Source: Bryobacter sp. (GTDB lineage: Bacteria > Acidobacteriota > Terriglobia > Bryobacterales > Bryobacteraceae). Taken from it: DNA of 32,398 bases. The notes under the pieces are model-generated. The model ran no database searches and was not told the DNA's origin. It saw only the letters and a program-made list of their open reading frames with translations. Where the stretch lies: NCBI GenBank assembly GCA_022843605.1, contig JALHNI010000075.1, positions 1 to 32,398 on the forward strand, read 5' to 3'. This document shows, in pieces, positions 16,121 through 24,782 of the stretch (position 1 is its first letter; each line of letters starts with the position of its first letter). Both the position numbers and the translations under genes were made by a program.

Positions 16121-17339
16121 ATGATCAAACACACGCCCCCCCCGCGAGGGCCTTGAAGACAATCGCCGCTACCACTCCCTCGACCAGCTCCGCGCCGTCA
16201 TGATGCTGCTCGGCCTGGTCATCCATTCCTCCGTCAGCTTCATCACCGTTCCCCGGCCCACCGCGTGGCCTTACAACGACGCCAATACCAGCGTGCTGTT
16301 CGACATCCTCGTGTTCTTCATTCACGTCTTCCGGATGCCTTTGTTCTTTCTCATTGCTGGCTTCTTTACCGCGTATCTCTACTACCGCCGCAACCCTTGG
16401 CAAATGTTGTCCAATCGCATGGCCCGCGTTGCGTTACCCTTCGCGCTCTTCCTCCCTATCCTCTTCCCACTGGTCGTTTCCGGCAGTAAGTTCAGTATCG
16501 CCGGGGGAGTCAATGGCGGTTGGAACGTCGCACTCTCCTACCTATCCAAGCCCGCCGGCTGGTACGACAATTTCCGAACCATGCACCTCTGGTTCCTTTA
16601 CTACCTGATCCTCTTCTACGCGCTCATCGCCCTCGCCATGCCCCTAATCGAGAAAGCCACCGGATCGTGGGCCGTTACCGTCGGTCCGCGCCTCGGCCGC
16701 TTCATTCACCATCCCCTCGGATTCCTGGTGGCCATCTCCACCACTTTCTTGACCCTTCTGCCCATGCGGACTCCCGGCCTGGACACGGAAACGACTTTCC
16801 TCGTCCAGCCTAAAATTCTGCTCGCTTATGGCGTCTTCGTCGGTTTCGGCTGGGTCCTTTATTTGAACCGCGATCGATTGGACGATTTCGGCGCAAGGGC
16901 GTGGCCATACTTCGGGACGGGATTCCTGCTTTCCTGTGCATACCTTGCCGTCGCCCTGAGTAAGCAGAATCTGATGGCCGGCAAAGCGCTCGCCGCTGCT
17001 GCGATGTGGACTCTGATCTATGGCTTCATCGGCCTTTTCGTCCGATACTGCGACCATCCGAAACCCCTGGGCCGCTACTTCGCCGATGCCTCGTATTGGA
17101 TGTACCTCGTACACATTCCCGTCGCTATCTGGGTCCCCGGCCTGATGAACGGCTGGAGCGTGCGTGCGGTCGTCAAGTTTTCTATCGTTCTGAGCACCTC
17201 GATCGTCTTCTCGCTGGCGACATACCATCTCTTTGTGCGGTCCACAGCCATCGGCGCGTTCCTGAATGGTAAACGCTACCCCCGCGATCTGCCCCGTCTC
17301 CAGGAACCTGCGCCTCAGGCCGCTTCGCAGGCTGCGTAG
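16121..17339 (+). CDS. Acyltransferase-3 family membrane protein, frame-shifted at a C8 tract near its start
   Basis: A polytopic protein of the OafA/MdoC-like acyltransferase-3 family, with about ten hydrophobic segments. The family N-terminus RRYHSLDQLRAV followed by MMLLGLVIH carries the expected Arg and His, but lies upstream of the first usable ATG (16200) in that frame. ATG 16121 with AAGGAA five bases before it enters the frame only if one C is removed from the eight-C run at 16136-16143; as written it stops at TGA after 11 codons. So the gene is either mutated, phase-variable by slippage, or carries a sequencing error. Such enzymes acylate exopolysaccharide, lipid or glucan chains. 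The intact frame from 16200 gives 379 residues, ending ASQAA. Confidence 0.8.
16136..16143 (+). repeat. C8 homopolymer that decides the acyltransferase frame
   Basis: Eight C residues at codons 6-8 of the frame opened by ATG 16121. Seven C would restore an N-terminus MIKHTPPREGLEDNRRYHSL joined to the rest of the family domain. Confidence 0.7.
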
Positions 17340-17380
17340 GAATCGACATCCGTCCTTGCGGCAATGAAATATCGCCAACC

Positions 17381-17471
17381 GGTTCGCGCGCTGAGCCCGG
17401 AAGACGCGACGAAGTTGAGCCATCGTAAGGCGCTTGCAGGAATACAGCAACCGCTGACCGAGAGGGCTAAG
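17381..17471 (+). repeat. Second copy of the gene-tail direct repeat
   Basis: Matches 15982-16110 apart from a 38-base internal deletion and a few substitutions. The acyltransferase gene therefore sits between two copies, as after a duplication or a repeat-mediated insertion. Confidence 0.85.
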
Positions 17472-17534
17472 GCGGAAGGCGATGCTCCCGGTTTGGAGAC
17501 TCAAACAGAAATCGGCGATGCGGTGCAACCAAGA

Positions 17535-17572
17535 CCGCCGCCGACTTCTGCCGCCTGAGTGCTGCGCAAATC
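17535..17572 (+). repeat. Dispersed 38-bp repeat, copy 1
   Basis: CGCCGCCGACTTCTGCCGCC and the following TGAGTGCTGCGCAAATC recur with one change at 19138-19173, downstream of the c-haem gene. Both lie 3' of exported-protein genes. No gene is seen between 17472 and 17801. Confidence 0.8.
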
Positions 17573-17801
17573 GCTTAAAACATCTTTGCACGACTTACGG
17601 CCTGGTCTCCCATATCTTCATGTGAAAAAAACTTGGCGGACATTTGCGGAATGATCTGTTCTATGGATAGATGCGACTTCAAATGAAGTAAGGTCTGCAC
17701 CGCACCAGAGTTCCTACTCTCAGTTTTCATGGAACAGCCCAAAACCAGGTTCGCGCCCCGGGCCTGCCACTGAACTGCACTTAATACCAAGGAGAAGCTA
17801 A

Positions 17802-19091
17802 ATGAAATACCTGATCTTGTTAATTCTCGCCGCCGGATTCGCCGCGGCCCAATCCAGTGTCACGTATCACCGGGATGTAGCCGGCATTCTCCAGGCCCGG
17901 TGCCAAAGTTGCCATCGGCCCGGCGAAATCGGCCCCATGCCGCTCCGCACCTACACCGAGGTGCGGCCCTGGGCCAAGTCCATCCAACGGGCGGTCGTCT
18001 CTCGAAAGATGCCCCCCTGGAACGCCGACCGCACCATCGGCAAGTTTCACAACGATCCATCGCTTTCCCAACAGGAAATCGACACGCTAACTGCCTGGGT
18101 GAAAGCCGGCGCCCCCGAGGGACATCCCAAGGATGCGCCCAAACCCGTAAAGTTTGTGGACGGCTGGAACATCGGCACACCGGACAAAGTCTTCGAAATG
18201 CCTAAGTCCTTTCAGGTCCCCGCCTCCGGAACCGTCGAGTACACCTATATCATCATTCCCACGGAGTTCACCGAGGACCGTTGGGTTTCGGCAGCCGAGT
18301 ACCGGCCAGGCAACGCATCGGTCGTTCATCATGCCACGGTCTATGTTCGCGAACCGAAGTCGCAGTGGCTCCGCCGTTATCCAGTTGGAGAATTGTTTGT
18401 GCCGGTAGAGCAAATCCGTACCGCCAAGACCCCCCGCCCCGCGGCGTCCACCAACGCTGGCGCCAGCGCCCTGGAACAACCCATCGTGGGCCATGTTCCC
18501 GGTCGGCCCGCAAAGCGGTTACCTGAAGGCTATGGGCTGTTGATCCCGGCGGGGTCCGATCTCGTGATTCAGTTGCACTATACCGCTAGTGGCAAGGCCG
18601 CGTCGGACCGCTCGTCCGTTGGACTTGCGTTTTCTAAGTCCACACCGGCAAAGCGGGTTCTGCGCGTCTCGGCCGCCGACGATTCGTTCGCGATACCGCC
18701 CGGCGCGGCCAACTACGCGGTCTCCGGCAAGTCGGTCCTAAACGTCGACGCCGAGTTGCTCGAGGTATATCCGCACATGCATCTACGAGGTAAGTCCATG
18801 GCACTTTCCGCCACCTACCCGACAGGGGAAAGCGAGAAGATACTCCGGGTGCCCGAATACGACTTCAACTGGCAGTTGGTTTATGCCCTGGATAAGCCAA
18901 AGGCATTCCCGAAAGGGACGGTGATGCACGCACAGGCTACGTTCGACAACTCCGTCAATAATCCATACAACCCGGATCCGAAGGCCGAGGTGCGCTGGGG
19001 GGATCAGAGTTGGGAGGAAATGATGGTGGGATTCTTCACAATCGCCGTCGCGCCGGAGACGGACCTACGAACCATCTACACGCGTCGCTGA
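17802..19091 (+). CDS. Exported c-type haem protein with PHM-like copper monooxygenase domain
   Basis: A 429-residue protein with signal peptide MKYLILLILAAGFAAAQ. A cytochrome-c-like domain follows, with CQSCH at 34-38 and a Met-rich segment (MPLRTY, KMPPWN) that may supply the axial ligand. The rest resembles a copper type II ascorbate-dependent monooxygenase: VVHHATVY, LVIQLHYTA and PHMHLRGK give clustered histidines of the CuA/CuB type. The two domains together suggest electron delivery to an oxygen-using centre in the periplasm; the substrate is unknown. ATG 17802 has GGAG six to nine bases upstream (ACCAAGGAGAAGCTAA). Confidence 0.85.
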   Translation: MKYLILLILAAGFAAAQSSVTYHRDVAGILQARCQSCHRPGEIGPMPLRTYTEVRPWAKSIQRAVVSRKMPPWNADRTIGKFHNDPSLSQQEIDTLTAWVKAGAPEGHPKDAPKPVKFVDGWNIGTPDKVFEMPKSFQVPASGTVEYTYIIIPTEFTEDRWVSAAEYRPGNASVVHHATVYVREPKSQWLRRYPVGELFVPVEQIRTAKTPRPAASTNAGASALEQPIVGHVPGRPAKRLPEGYGLLIPAGSDLVIQLHYTASGKAASDRSSVGLAFSKSTPAKRVLRVSAADDSFAIPPGAANYAVSGKSVLNVDAELLEVYPHMHLRGKSMALSATYPTGESEKILRVPEYDFNWQLVYALDKPKAFPKGTVMHAQATFDNSVNNPYNPDPKAEVRWGDQSWEEMMVGFFTIAVAPETDLRTIYTRR

Positions 19092-19137
19092 GTTAGTTCG
19101 AGTAACGGAAACGATCGCCCGCAGTTGAAAACAGAAC

Positions 19138-19173
19138 GCCGCCGACTTCTGCCGCCTGAGTACTGCGCAAATC
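19138..19173 (+). repeat. Dispersed 38-bp repeat, copy 2
   Basis: Same sequence as 17535-17572 (GACTTCTGCCGCCTGAGTAC version), 46 bp after the c-haem gene. Confidence 0.8.
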
Positions 19174-19301
19174 TCCCAAAAGAACGGTGTCGGGCGTTGA
19201 GGGACAGTCTGCTATGGGCCGCCGCTACCCGCAAAATGAAGAGGCGTCCCACCCGCAACAAAGATGAGAGGAATAACTCTGGAAACACACCAATAGGCAG
19301 A

Positions 19302-19897
19302 ATGCCCAGAAATCAACGCGGTGTGCTCCCCGGCTACGCCTATCACGTCACCCAGCGCGGAACGAACCGGCAGGATGTCTTCCGCCAGGCCGGCGATCGC
19401 GAGGTCTACCTCGATCTGATGCGTGACCAACTTCAAGACGCCGGCGTGCGCCTTCTGACCTACTGCTTGATGACGAATCACGTCCACCTGATCGTCACAT
19501 CCGAACACGGCGATTCGCTGGCGGTGCTGTTCCGCCGCGTGCACGGGCGCTATGCGCAATATTTCAACGCCCTCAACGCCGGCGATGCGGGCGCCTCTGG
19601 CAAGGGCGCTTTTTCTCGTGTCCGCTCTCCCCTGCGCACCTCGACGTAGCGCAGCGCGACGTCGAAATGAACGCCGTCCGCGCCGGGATGGTGTTGGAAC
19701 CAGAGGACTATCGTTGGTCTAGCGCGAAACGGCATTGCGGCGGGTTCGCCGCCAAAGAGGACCTGCTGCATGTTGCCTTCTGGAAAGAACGCGGTGGCGC
19801 TGATGGCTGGAAGCAGATGCTCGACCGCACCCATCCGGAAGTCCCCAACCATCTGCTGCGCCGGTGTAGTCACGCCGAGCGTCCGTTCGGTCCCGAG
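19302..19897 (+). pseudogene. RAYT transposase, copy D, most complete but frame-shifted and 3'-truncated
   Basis: ATG 19302 opens MPRNQRGVLPGYAYHVTQRG, then TYCLMTNHVHLIV with the HUH metal motif (HVH) and VHGRYAQYFN with the likely catalytic Tyr. A net 2-base difference near 19575 relative to copy C shifts the frame, so the product stops at 19649; the remaining domain (DVEMNAVRAGMV, EDYRWSSAKRHCGGF, MLDRTHPEVP, AERPFGPE) continues in another frame. Homology stops at about 19897, about 40 codons short of the end. The sequence before it (19202-19235) contains a REP-like piece, CAGTCTGCTATGGGCCG. Confidence 0.8.
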
Positions 19898-20547
19898 CTG
19901 GAACGGGACATTTCACCGGCGGGGCTAACTGCCATTGGAGGGCTGAAATCGGGACTCGACCCGCCAGAAGGGGTAGCAGAAGACGCGTAGCGGCTGAAGG
20001 TAGGGGAAGGCTTTCCCCGTTGCCGGGTACGTCCTAAACGCAGCTCTGCGGCTAAACACACTAACCCTGTGGCTTCGTGCCGTGGCGTGTCTGTGGTTGG
20101 CCGTGACATTGTGGAAGCCCGTGAGGTTCCGCTGGGCACTGGTTGCGGCTGGCCTTGCTCTTTACGGAGTATCGTTCTTCAATCCCTACCGGTTAGCCAG
20201 GGTGACAGCCTACTTGCAGCAAAACTATCTGTGAGACAGACACCCAAGGAAAGCTTCGCCAACAGGCACGACGGAGGTACTGACGGCCTCCGACAGCGAT
20301 TTCCTCACCGCTTCTGGATGACTGTGGAGCGAAGCCACGAAAAGCTGAACTCAGCTTTGGGTTCCGGAAGATAGGTCAAAGGTCTTGGACAATTGCTCAT
20401 GAGTGCTCCACGAAGTAGGAACTCATTTTCTTGCGGTTTTGGATCTGGGCGTTTCGTGTGTTGAACAATGAGGGCGAGTATTATGAGCACGAAAAGGACT
20501 CGTCCTGCTGCCGGTAACCGCACGGCTATAGCTTAGCGCAACGGAGT
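19898..20547. other. Gap with possible membrane-protein remnant
   Basis: No intact gene. One plus-strand frame (20004-20234) reads LWLRAVACLWLAVTLWKPVR, RWALVAAGLALYGVSFFNPY and RLARVTAYLQ, a membrane-helix pattern reminiscent of FtsW-type proteins, but it lacks a start, is short, and ends at TGA 20232. The rest looks non-coding. Confidence 0.35.
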
Positions 20548-20747
20548 CCAAGGAGTCGCCGCCACACTGATATGAGCCGAGCGTACCCGTCGCGCTGGGG
20601 GCAGGCCGACCTGCACCTGGCATCCGAAATCAGCCTGCGGTGGCCGTCTCCGGCGTGAGCCGTTCGAGAATGAGGCGCATCTCGGAGTCCGCCAACTCCT
20701 GATCAAATGGGTAACGCTTCCAACTGCGCCCCAGTTTCTCCTCGAAC
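20548..20747 (-). pseudogene. RAYT C-terminal remnant with REP-like flank, copy E
   Basis: The minus strand reads EEKLGRSWKRYPFDQELADS then EMRLILERLTPETATAG with stop at 20630; only the last 39 codons remain. 20548-20629 is the REP-like flank. Homology ends at CTCGAAC (20747), where unrelated sequence begins. Confidence 0.75.
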
Positions 20748-20950
20748 TACCACTCCTCATTCCCCACCGACCGCGTCGATTGGCGCTTCCAACCCGTCCG
20801 CGTCCGCATCGTCGCCCGTTAGCACAGGCCACCCCTCGAATCAACCTGGGCACCGTAGTGCCCGCACGGACCGGTTCCAGGCGCCATGCCGTTTCCTGCA
20901 GGCGCGCCGGCTCGTCGTTGACGCCGATGCCGATGGCAGCAATTTATGAA
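20748..20950. other. Non-coding remnant between RAYT debris and the TA operon
   Basis: Begins CTCCTCATTCCCCACC-like (shared with 9103-9118). I see no reliable frame in it. Confidence 0.3.
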
Positions 20951-20953
20951 ACT

Positions 20954-20985
20954 GACTAGTCTAGTCTAGACAGACTAGATATAAT
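20954..20985 (+). promoter_or_regulatory. Palindrome-rich promoter of the toxin-antitoxin operon
   Basis: GACTAGTC (20954-20961) is a palindrome; TCTAGTC (20960-20966) and GACTAGA (20973-20979) form an inverted repeat abutting TATAAT (20980-20985). The antitoxin GTG lies at 20992, six bases after the -10 box, so the transcript is probably leaderless. This suits autorepression by the Phd-type antitoxin. Confidence 0.6.
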
Positions 20986-20991
20986 CAGAGT

Positions 20992-21231
20992 GTGCAGATC
21001 AACATCTACGACGCCAAAGCTCAACTCTCCCAACTGGTGGAGCGGGCACTGGCGGGTGAAGACATCGTCATCGCCAAGAATGGCAAGCCCATGGTGAAGC
21101 TCATCCCCCTGCGCGACGATCGCCCCCGTGTTTTGGGCGCTTCCCCCGGACTGTTCGACCTGCCTGAAGGTTGGGAGCGGGCACTCACAGACGCCGAGTA
21201 CGACGAGTTCACGGGTCACGGTGCGCTTTGA
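20992..21231 (+). CDS. Phd/YefM-family antitoxin
   Basis: A 79-residue protein. Residues 1-40 (INIYDAKAQLSQLVERALAG then EDIVIAKNGKPMVKLIPL) are the Phd/YefM DNA-binding fold; the C-terminal part, GLFDLPEGWERALTDAEYDEF, is the flexible region expected to bind the toxin. GTG 20992 is the first in-frame start and sits directly behind the -10 box. The stop overlaps the toxin start as TTGA, giving a coupled two-gene operon. It should neutralise the PIN toxin and repress its own promoter. Confidence 0.88.
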   Translation: MQINIYDAKAQLSQLVERALAGEDIVIAKNGKPMVKLIPLRDDRPRVLGASPGLFDLPEGWERALTDAEYDEFTGHGAL

Positions 21232-21611
21232 GACTTCTGCTCGATACGCATGTTCTGGTGTGGGCGCTGGGCGATCCGGACCGGCTCTCGGCGAAAGCCC
21301 GGGCGGCCATCCTGGACGAACGGAACGAACTATTTGCCAGCCATGTTTCCTACTGGGAACTCGCGCTCAAGTCGCATGCGCCTCCCGCCGCGTTTCCTGG
21401 CGTTGACGTTTTGGAGGAAGCTCTGCGGCGGGTTGGCGTCCGGCAGCATCTGCCGATTGCGCTCACTCACATTCTCGGAACCACCACCCTGCCGGCGATC
21501 CACCGCGACCCATTCGATCGACTCCTGATCTCCCAGGCACTGAGCGAAAGCCTCACGCTGGTTTCTCGCGATACCCTCGTCCATCAGTACCCGATTTCCC
21601 TGCTCTGGTAG
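21228..21611 (+). CDS. VapC-like PIN-domain toxin ribonuclease
   Basis: A 127-residue PIN protein: LLLDTHVLVWAL with Asp6, SYWELALK with a conserved Glu, RDPFDRLLISQA with two Asp, and LVSRD near the end, i.e. the acidic Mg2+ site of VapC-type RNases, which cut tRNA or rRNA. TTG 21228 overlaps the antitoxin stop and agrees with the family start (xLLLDTHV); an earlier in-frame ATG at 21171 would add sequence that is antitoxin-coding in another frame. Toxin-antitoxin role inferred from pairing. Confidence 0.88.
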   Translation: MRLLLDTHVLVWALGDPDRLSAKARAAILDERNELFASHVSYWELALKSHAPPAAFPGVDVLEEALRRVGVRQHLPIALTHILGTTTLPAIHRDPFDRLLISQALSESLTLVSRDTLVHQYPISLLW

Positions 21612-21672
21612 GGATCCGTATTGCGCGCTCTGCACGACTAGCCCATCCCCCAACGCGATATCATCGCAGACT

Positions 21673-22971
21673 ATGCTCCGCATCGCGCTCCTCACCCTCC
21701 TCGCCCTCCCAGTCCTCGCGCAGGACCGCGTGGGCGCCATCCAGCTTCGCGTCTCCACCGACCATGCCGACTGGCGCTATGCGCCCGGCCAGCCTGTGCG
21801 CTTCCGCATCGTCGCCCTTCAGGACGGCCACCCCGTCACCGGCCTCCGAGTCACCTACCGCATCGGCCCTGAGATGATGCCCCCCAAGATCGACCAGACC
21901 GTCACGCTCCCCGACGAGGGCTTCACGGTGGAGGGCGGCACGCTCACGGAACCCGGTTTCCTGCGCTGCATCGCCACCGTCGAGCGCAATGGCAAGACCT
22001 ACCGGACTGTCTCTACCGCCGCCTTCACCCCGGAAGCCATCGCGCCCACCCAAACCAACCCCACTGACTTTGACGCCTTCTGGACCGCCGGCAAAGCCGC
22101 CCTCGCCAAGATCCCGGTCGATGCCAAACTCACTCCCCTGCCCGACTACGGCAACTCGGCCGTCGAGTGCTCCCAGGTGAACCTCCAGAACATCGGCGCC
22201 GGCATCGCTCCCTCCCGGCTCTACGGCATCCTCTGCGAACCCAAGGCCCCGGGAAAGTACCCGGCGCTGCTCAGCGTGCCCGGCGCCGGCGTCCGGCCCT
22301 ACCGCGGCCTCGCCGCCATGGCTGCCTACGGCATCGTCACCCTGCAAATTGGCATCCACGGACTCCCGGTTACCCTCGACCCGACCGTCTACGAATCGCT
22401 CGCCGCCGGCGCCCTCAATGGCTACAACACCTTCGGCCTCGATAGCCGCGACCGCTACTATTTCCGCCGTGTTTACCTCGGCTGCGTCCGCGCCAACGAC
22501 TTTTTAACGAGCCACCCCAAGTGGGACGGCACCAATCTGGCCGTCACCGGCGGCAGCCAGGGCGGCGCCTTGTCGATTGTCACCGCCGCGCTGGACCCGC
22601 GCGTCAAAGGCCTTGCCGCCTATTACCCTGCCCTCGCCGACGTCACCGGCTACCTGCAGAACCGGGCCGGAGGCTGGCCGCATATGTTCCGCGCCACCGA
22701 GGGGCCGCTCGCCCACCGCTCCTCCGATAAGATCGCCACCACCGCCTACTACGACGTGGTCAATTTCGCCCGCCGCGTTACGGTGCCCGGCTTCTACACC
22801 TGGGGCTTCAACGACGAGACCTGCCCGCCAACCTCGATGTACTCGGCTTACAACGTCATCCCCGGCCGCAAGCAGTTGACGCTGGCCCTCGAAACCGGCC
22901 ACAACAATATCCCCGAACAGGTCGCCGAGGTCGACGCCTGGCTCCGCAACTTCCTCAGAGCTGCGAACTGA
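21673..22971 (+). CDS. Exported acetylxylan-esterase-like alpha/beta hydrolase
   Basis: A 432-residue protein with signal peptide MLRIALLTLLALPVLAQ. The N-terminal ~120 residues form a beta-rich domain; the rest is an AXE1-type hydrolase, with GGSQGG nucleophile elbow, Asp in FNDETCPPT and His in ETGHNN as the triad. NPTDFDAFW before the hydrolase is typical of this family. It probably deacetylates plant or microbial polysaccharide outside the cytoplasm. ATG 21673 follows 61 bp after the toxin gene; it is probably a separate transcription unit. Confidence 0.85.
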   Translation: MLRIALLTLLALPVLAQDRVGAIQLRVSTDHADWRYAPGQPVRFRIVALQDGHPVTGLRVTYRIGPEMMPPKIDQTVTLPDEGFTVEGGTLTEPGFLRCIATVERNGKTYRTVSTAAFTPEAIAPTQTNPTDFDAFWTAGKAALAKIPVDAKLTPLPDYGNSAVECSQVNLQNIGAGIAPSRLYGILCEPKAPGKYPALLSVPGAGVRPYRGLAAMAAYGIVTLQIGIHGLPVTLDPTVYESLAAGALNGYNTFGLDSRDRYYFRRVYLGCVRANDFLTSHPKWDGTNLAVTGGSQGGALSIVTAALDPRVKGLAAYYPALADVTGYLQNRAGGWPHMFRATEGPLAHRSSDKIATTAYYDVVNFARRVTVPGFYTWGFNDETCPPTSMYSAYNVIPGRKQLTLALETGHNNIPEQVAEVDAWLRNFLRAAN

Positions 22972-23147
22972 GGTCAGTGTCCGCGCTCACGGTGAGACCG
23001 ACCCCGCAGGCGGATTGACAAGGGTTCCGGCGTTGCTGCACCATCAAAGGTGCCGATGTGAGTGCCTAAGAACTTCTCCCTTGCCACCTTCGCCATGCTG
23101 GGACCTTCTCCGGGGCCGAGCGCCGATCAGAATCTTCAGGACTCACC

Positions 23148-24779
23148 TTGCTGCCAACACCAAACACGCCGCCCGCCACCGAACACGTCGCCCAGGCCAC
23201 CCTCGACCAGGAGATCGCCCGGCGCCGCACCTTCGCCATCATTTCGCATCCCGACGCCGGCAAGACGACCCTCACCGAGAAACTGCTCCTCTATGCCGGC
23301 GCCGTCCATGCCGCCGGTTCCGTGCGCCCCAAGAAGCACCGCAGCCACGCCACCTCGGACTGGATGGCCATCGAGCAGGCCCGCGGCATCAGCATCACCT
23401 CCACCGTTCTGCAGTTTGAATACGGCGGCTGCCTTTTTAGTCTGCTCGATACGCCCGGCCACCAGGATTTTAGCGAAGACACCTACCGGACCCTCACCGC
23501 CGTCGACAGTGCCGTCATGGTGCTCGACAGCGCCAAGGGCATTGAACCGCAGACGCGAAAGCTGTTCGAAGCCTGCCGGTTGCGCAAGATTCCCATCCTC
23601 ACGTTCATCAACAAGATGGACCATGTCGGGCGCGATCCGCTGGAACTGCTGGACGAAGTGGAACGCATCCTGGGCATCTCGGCTTCCCCAGTGAATTGGC
23701 CCGTCGGCTCGGGCAATCGCTTCCGCGGCGTCATCGATCTGGCCACCAAGCGTTTCCTGCAGTTCAGCTCTTCGTCCATCAATCAGTTCCGGGCGGAAGC
23801 TTGGACGCGTTCACTGGACGATTCGGCGCTCGAAGACGTCATGGGGACCGAAGATGCCCAGGAACTGCGCGAAACGCTGGATCTGATTGAAGGCGTACTG
23901 CCTGCCTTTGACGAGCAGCGCTTCCGCCAAGGCGACCAGACGCCCGTATTCTTCGGCAGCGCCCTGAATAACTTCGGCGTCGAAACCTTCCTCGATGCTC
24001 TCGTCCATTACGCTCCAGAACCCGTCGGCCGGTCGAGCCATGGCAACTTCATCGCTCCGAAGTCACCCACGTTCTCCGCGTTCGTCTTCAAGATTCAGGG
24101 CAACATGGACCCGCAACACCGCGACAGCATGGCGATCCTTCGCATCTGTTCCGGCCGGTTCCAACGCGACATGTGGGTGCACCATCCGCGCCTCGGCAAG
24201 AAGATCCGCATGACCAAGCTGCATCGCCTCTTCGCCCGCGATCGCGAAACCCTCGACGAAGCCTTTGCCGGCGACGTCGTCGGCATCGTCAATCCAGGAA
24301 TCTTCGCCATTGGCGACACCCTCAGTTCGGAGCCTGACGTCGAGTACCCCCGCATTCCCAGCTTCCAACCCGAACACTTCTGCACGCTGCGCAATGAAGA
24401 TGTCACGCGCAATAAACAGTTCCGCAAGGGCATTCAACAACTGGCCGAAGAAGGCGTGGTCCAGGTCTATTACTCGGTCGACTCCATCCGCCGCGAACCG
24501 ATCCTCGGAGCCGTCGGCAAACTCCAGTTTGACGTCGTCGAGGCGCGCTTCCTTCAGGAATACTCCGTCCGCGCCGTCAATACGCCCCTGAACTTTGTTT
24601 GCGCCCGCTGGCCGCAACTAACTCTGGCGGAGGCGAAAAAGCTGCACGAGTTCTCCGGCTCGGGAACGATGCTCGCCACGGACCAGAACGATCACCCGGT
24701 CTACCTGTTCTCCTCAACCTGGGAGATGCAGCGGTTGGTGGACAACCATCCCGCCGTTCGCTTCACCCAGACGGGGTAA
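23148..24779 (+). CDS. prfC: Peptide chain release factor 3
   Basis: A 543-residue translational GTPase close to the usual 529 residues. G1 SHPDAGKT at 33-40, switch I ...RGISITST, G3 DTPGHQDFSEDTYRTL, G4 NKMD; later KLQFDVVEARF and NEDVTRNKQF are RF3-type domain III signatures. It recycles RF1/RF2 from the ribosome. TTG 23148 is the likely start (AGGA seven bases upstream); the N-terminal 20 residues form an extension. It ends 3 bp from the convergent mannonate-dehydratase-like gene. Confidence 0.93.
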   Translation: MLPTPNTPPATEHVAQATLDQEIARRRTFAIISHPDAGKTTLTEKLLLYAGAVHAAGSVRPKKHRSHATSDWMAIEQARGISITSTVLQFEYGGCLFSLLDTPGHQDFSEDTYRTLTAVDSAVMVLDSAKGIEPQTRKLFEACRLRKIPILTFINKMDHVGRDPLELLDEVERILGISASPVNWPVGSGNRFRGVIDLATKRFLQFSSSSINQFRAEAWTRSLDDSALEDVMGTEDAQELRETLDLIEGVLPAFDEQRFRQGDQTPVFFGSALNNFGVETFLDALVHYAPEPVGRSSHGNFIAPKSPTFSAFVFKIQGNMDPQHRDSMAILRICSGRFQRDMWVHHPRLGKKIRMTKLHRLFARDRETLDEAFAGDVVGIVNPGIFAIGDTLSSEPDVEYPRIPSFQPEHFCTLRNEDVTRNKQFRKGIQQLAEEGVVQVYYSVDSIRREPILGAVGKLQFDVVEARFLQEYSVRAVNTPLNFVCARWPQLTLAEAKKLHEFSGSGTMLATDQNDHPVYLFSSTWEMQRLVDNHPAVRFTQTG

Positions 24780-24782
24780 GCA

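Noticed and set aside
16644..17591. 315-codon minus-strand frame opposite the acyltransferase
   Set aside because: Low-complexity charged product antisense to a membrane gene; no family match or ribosome site.
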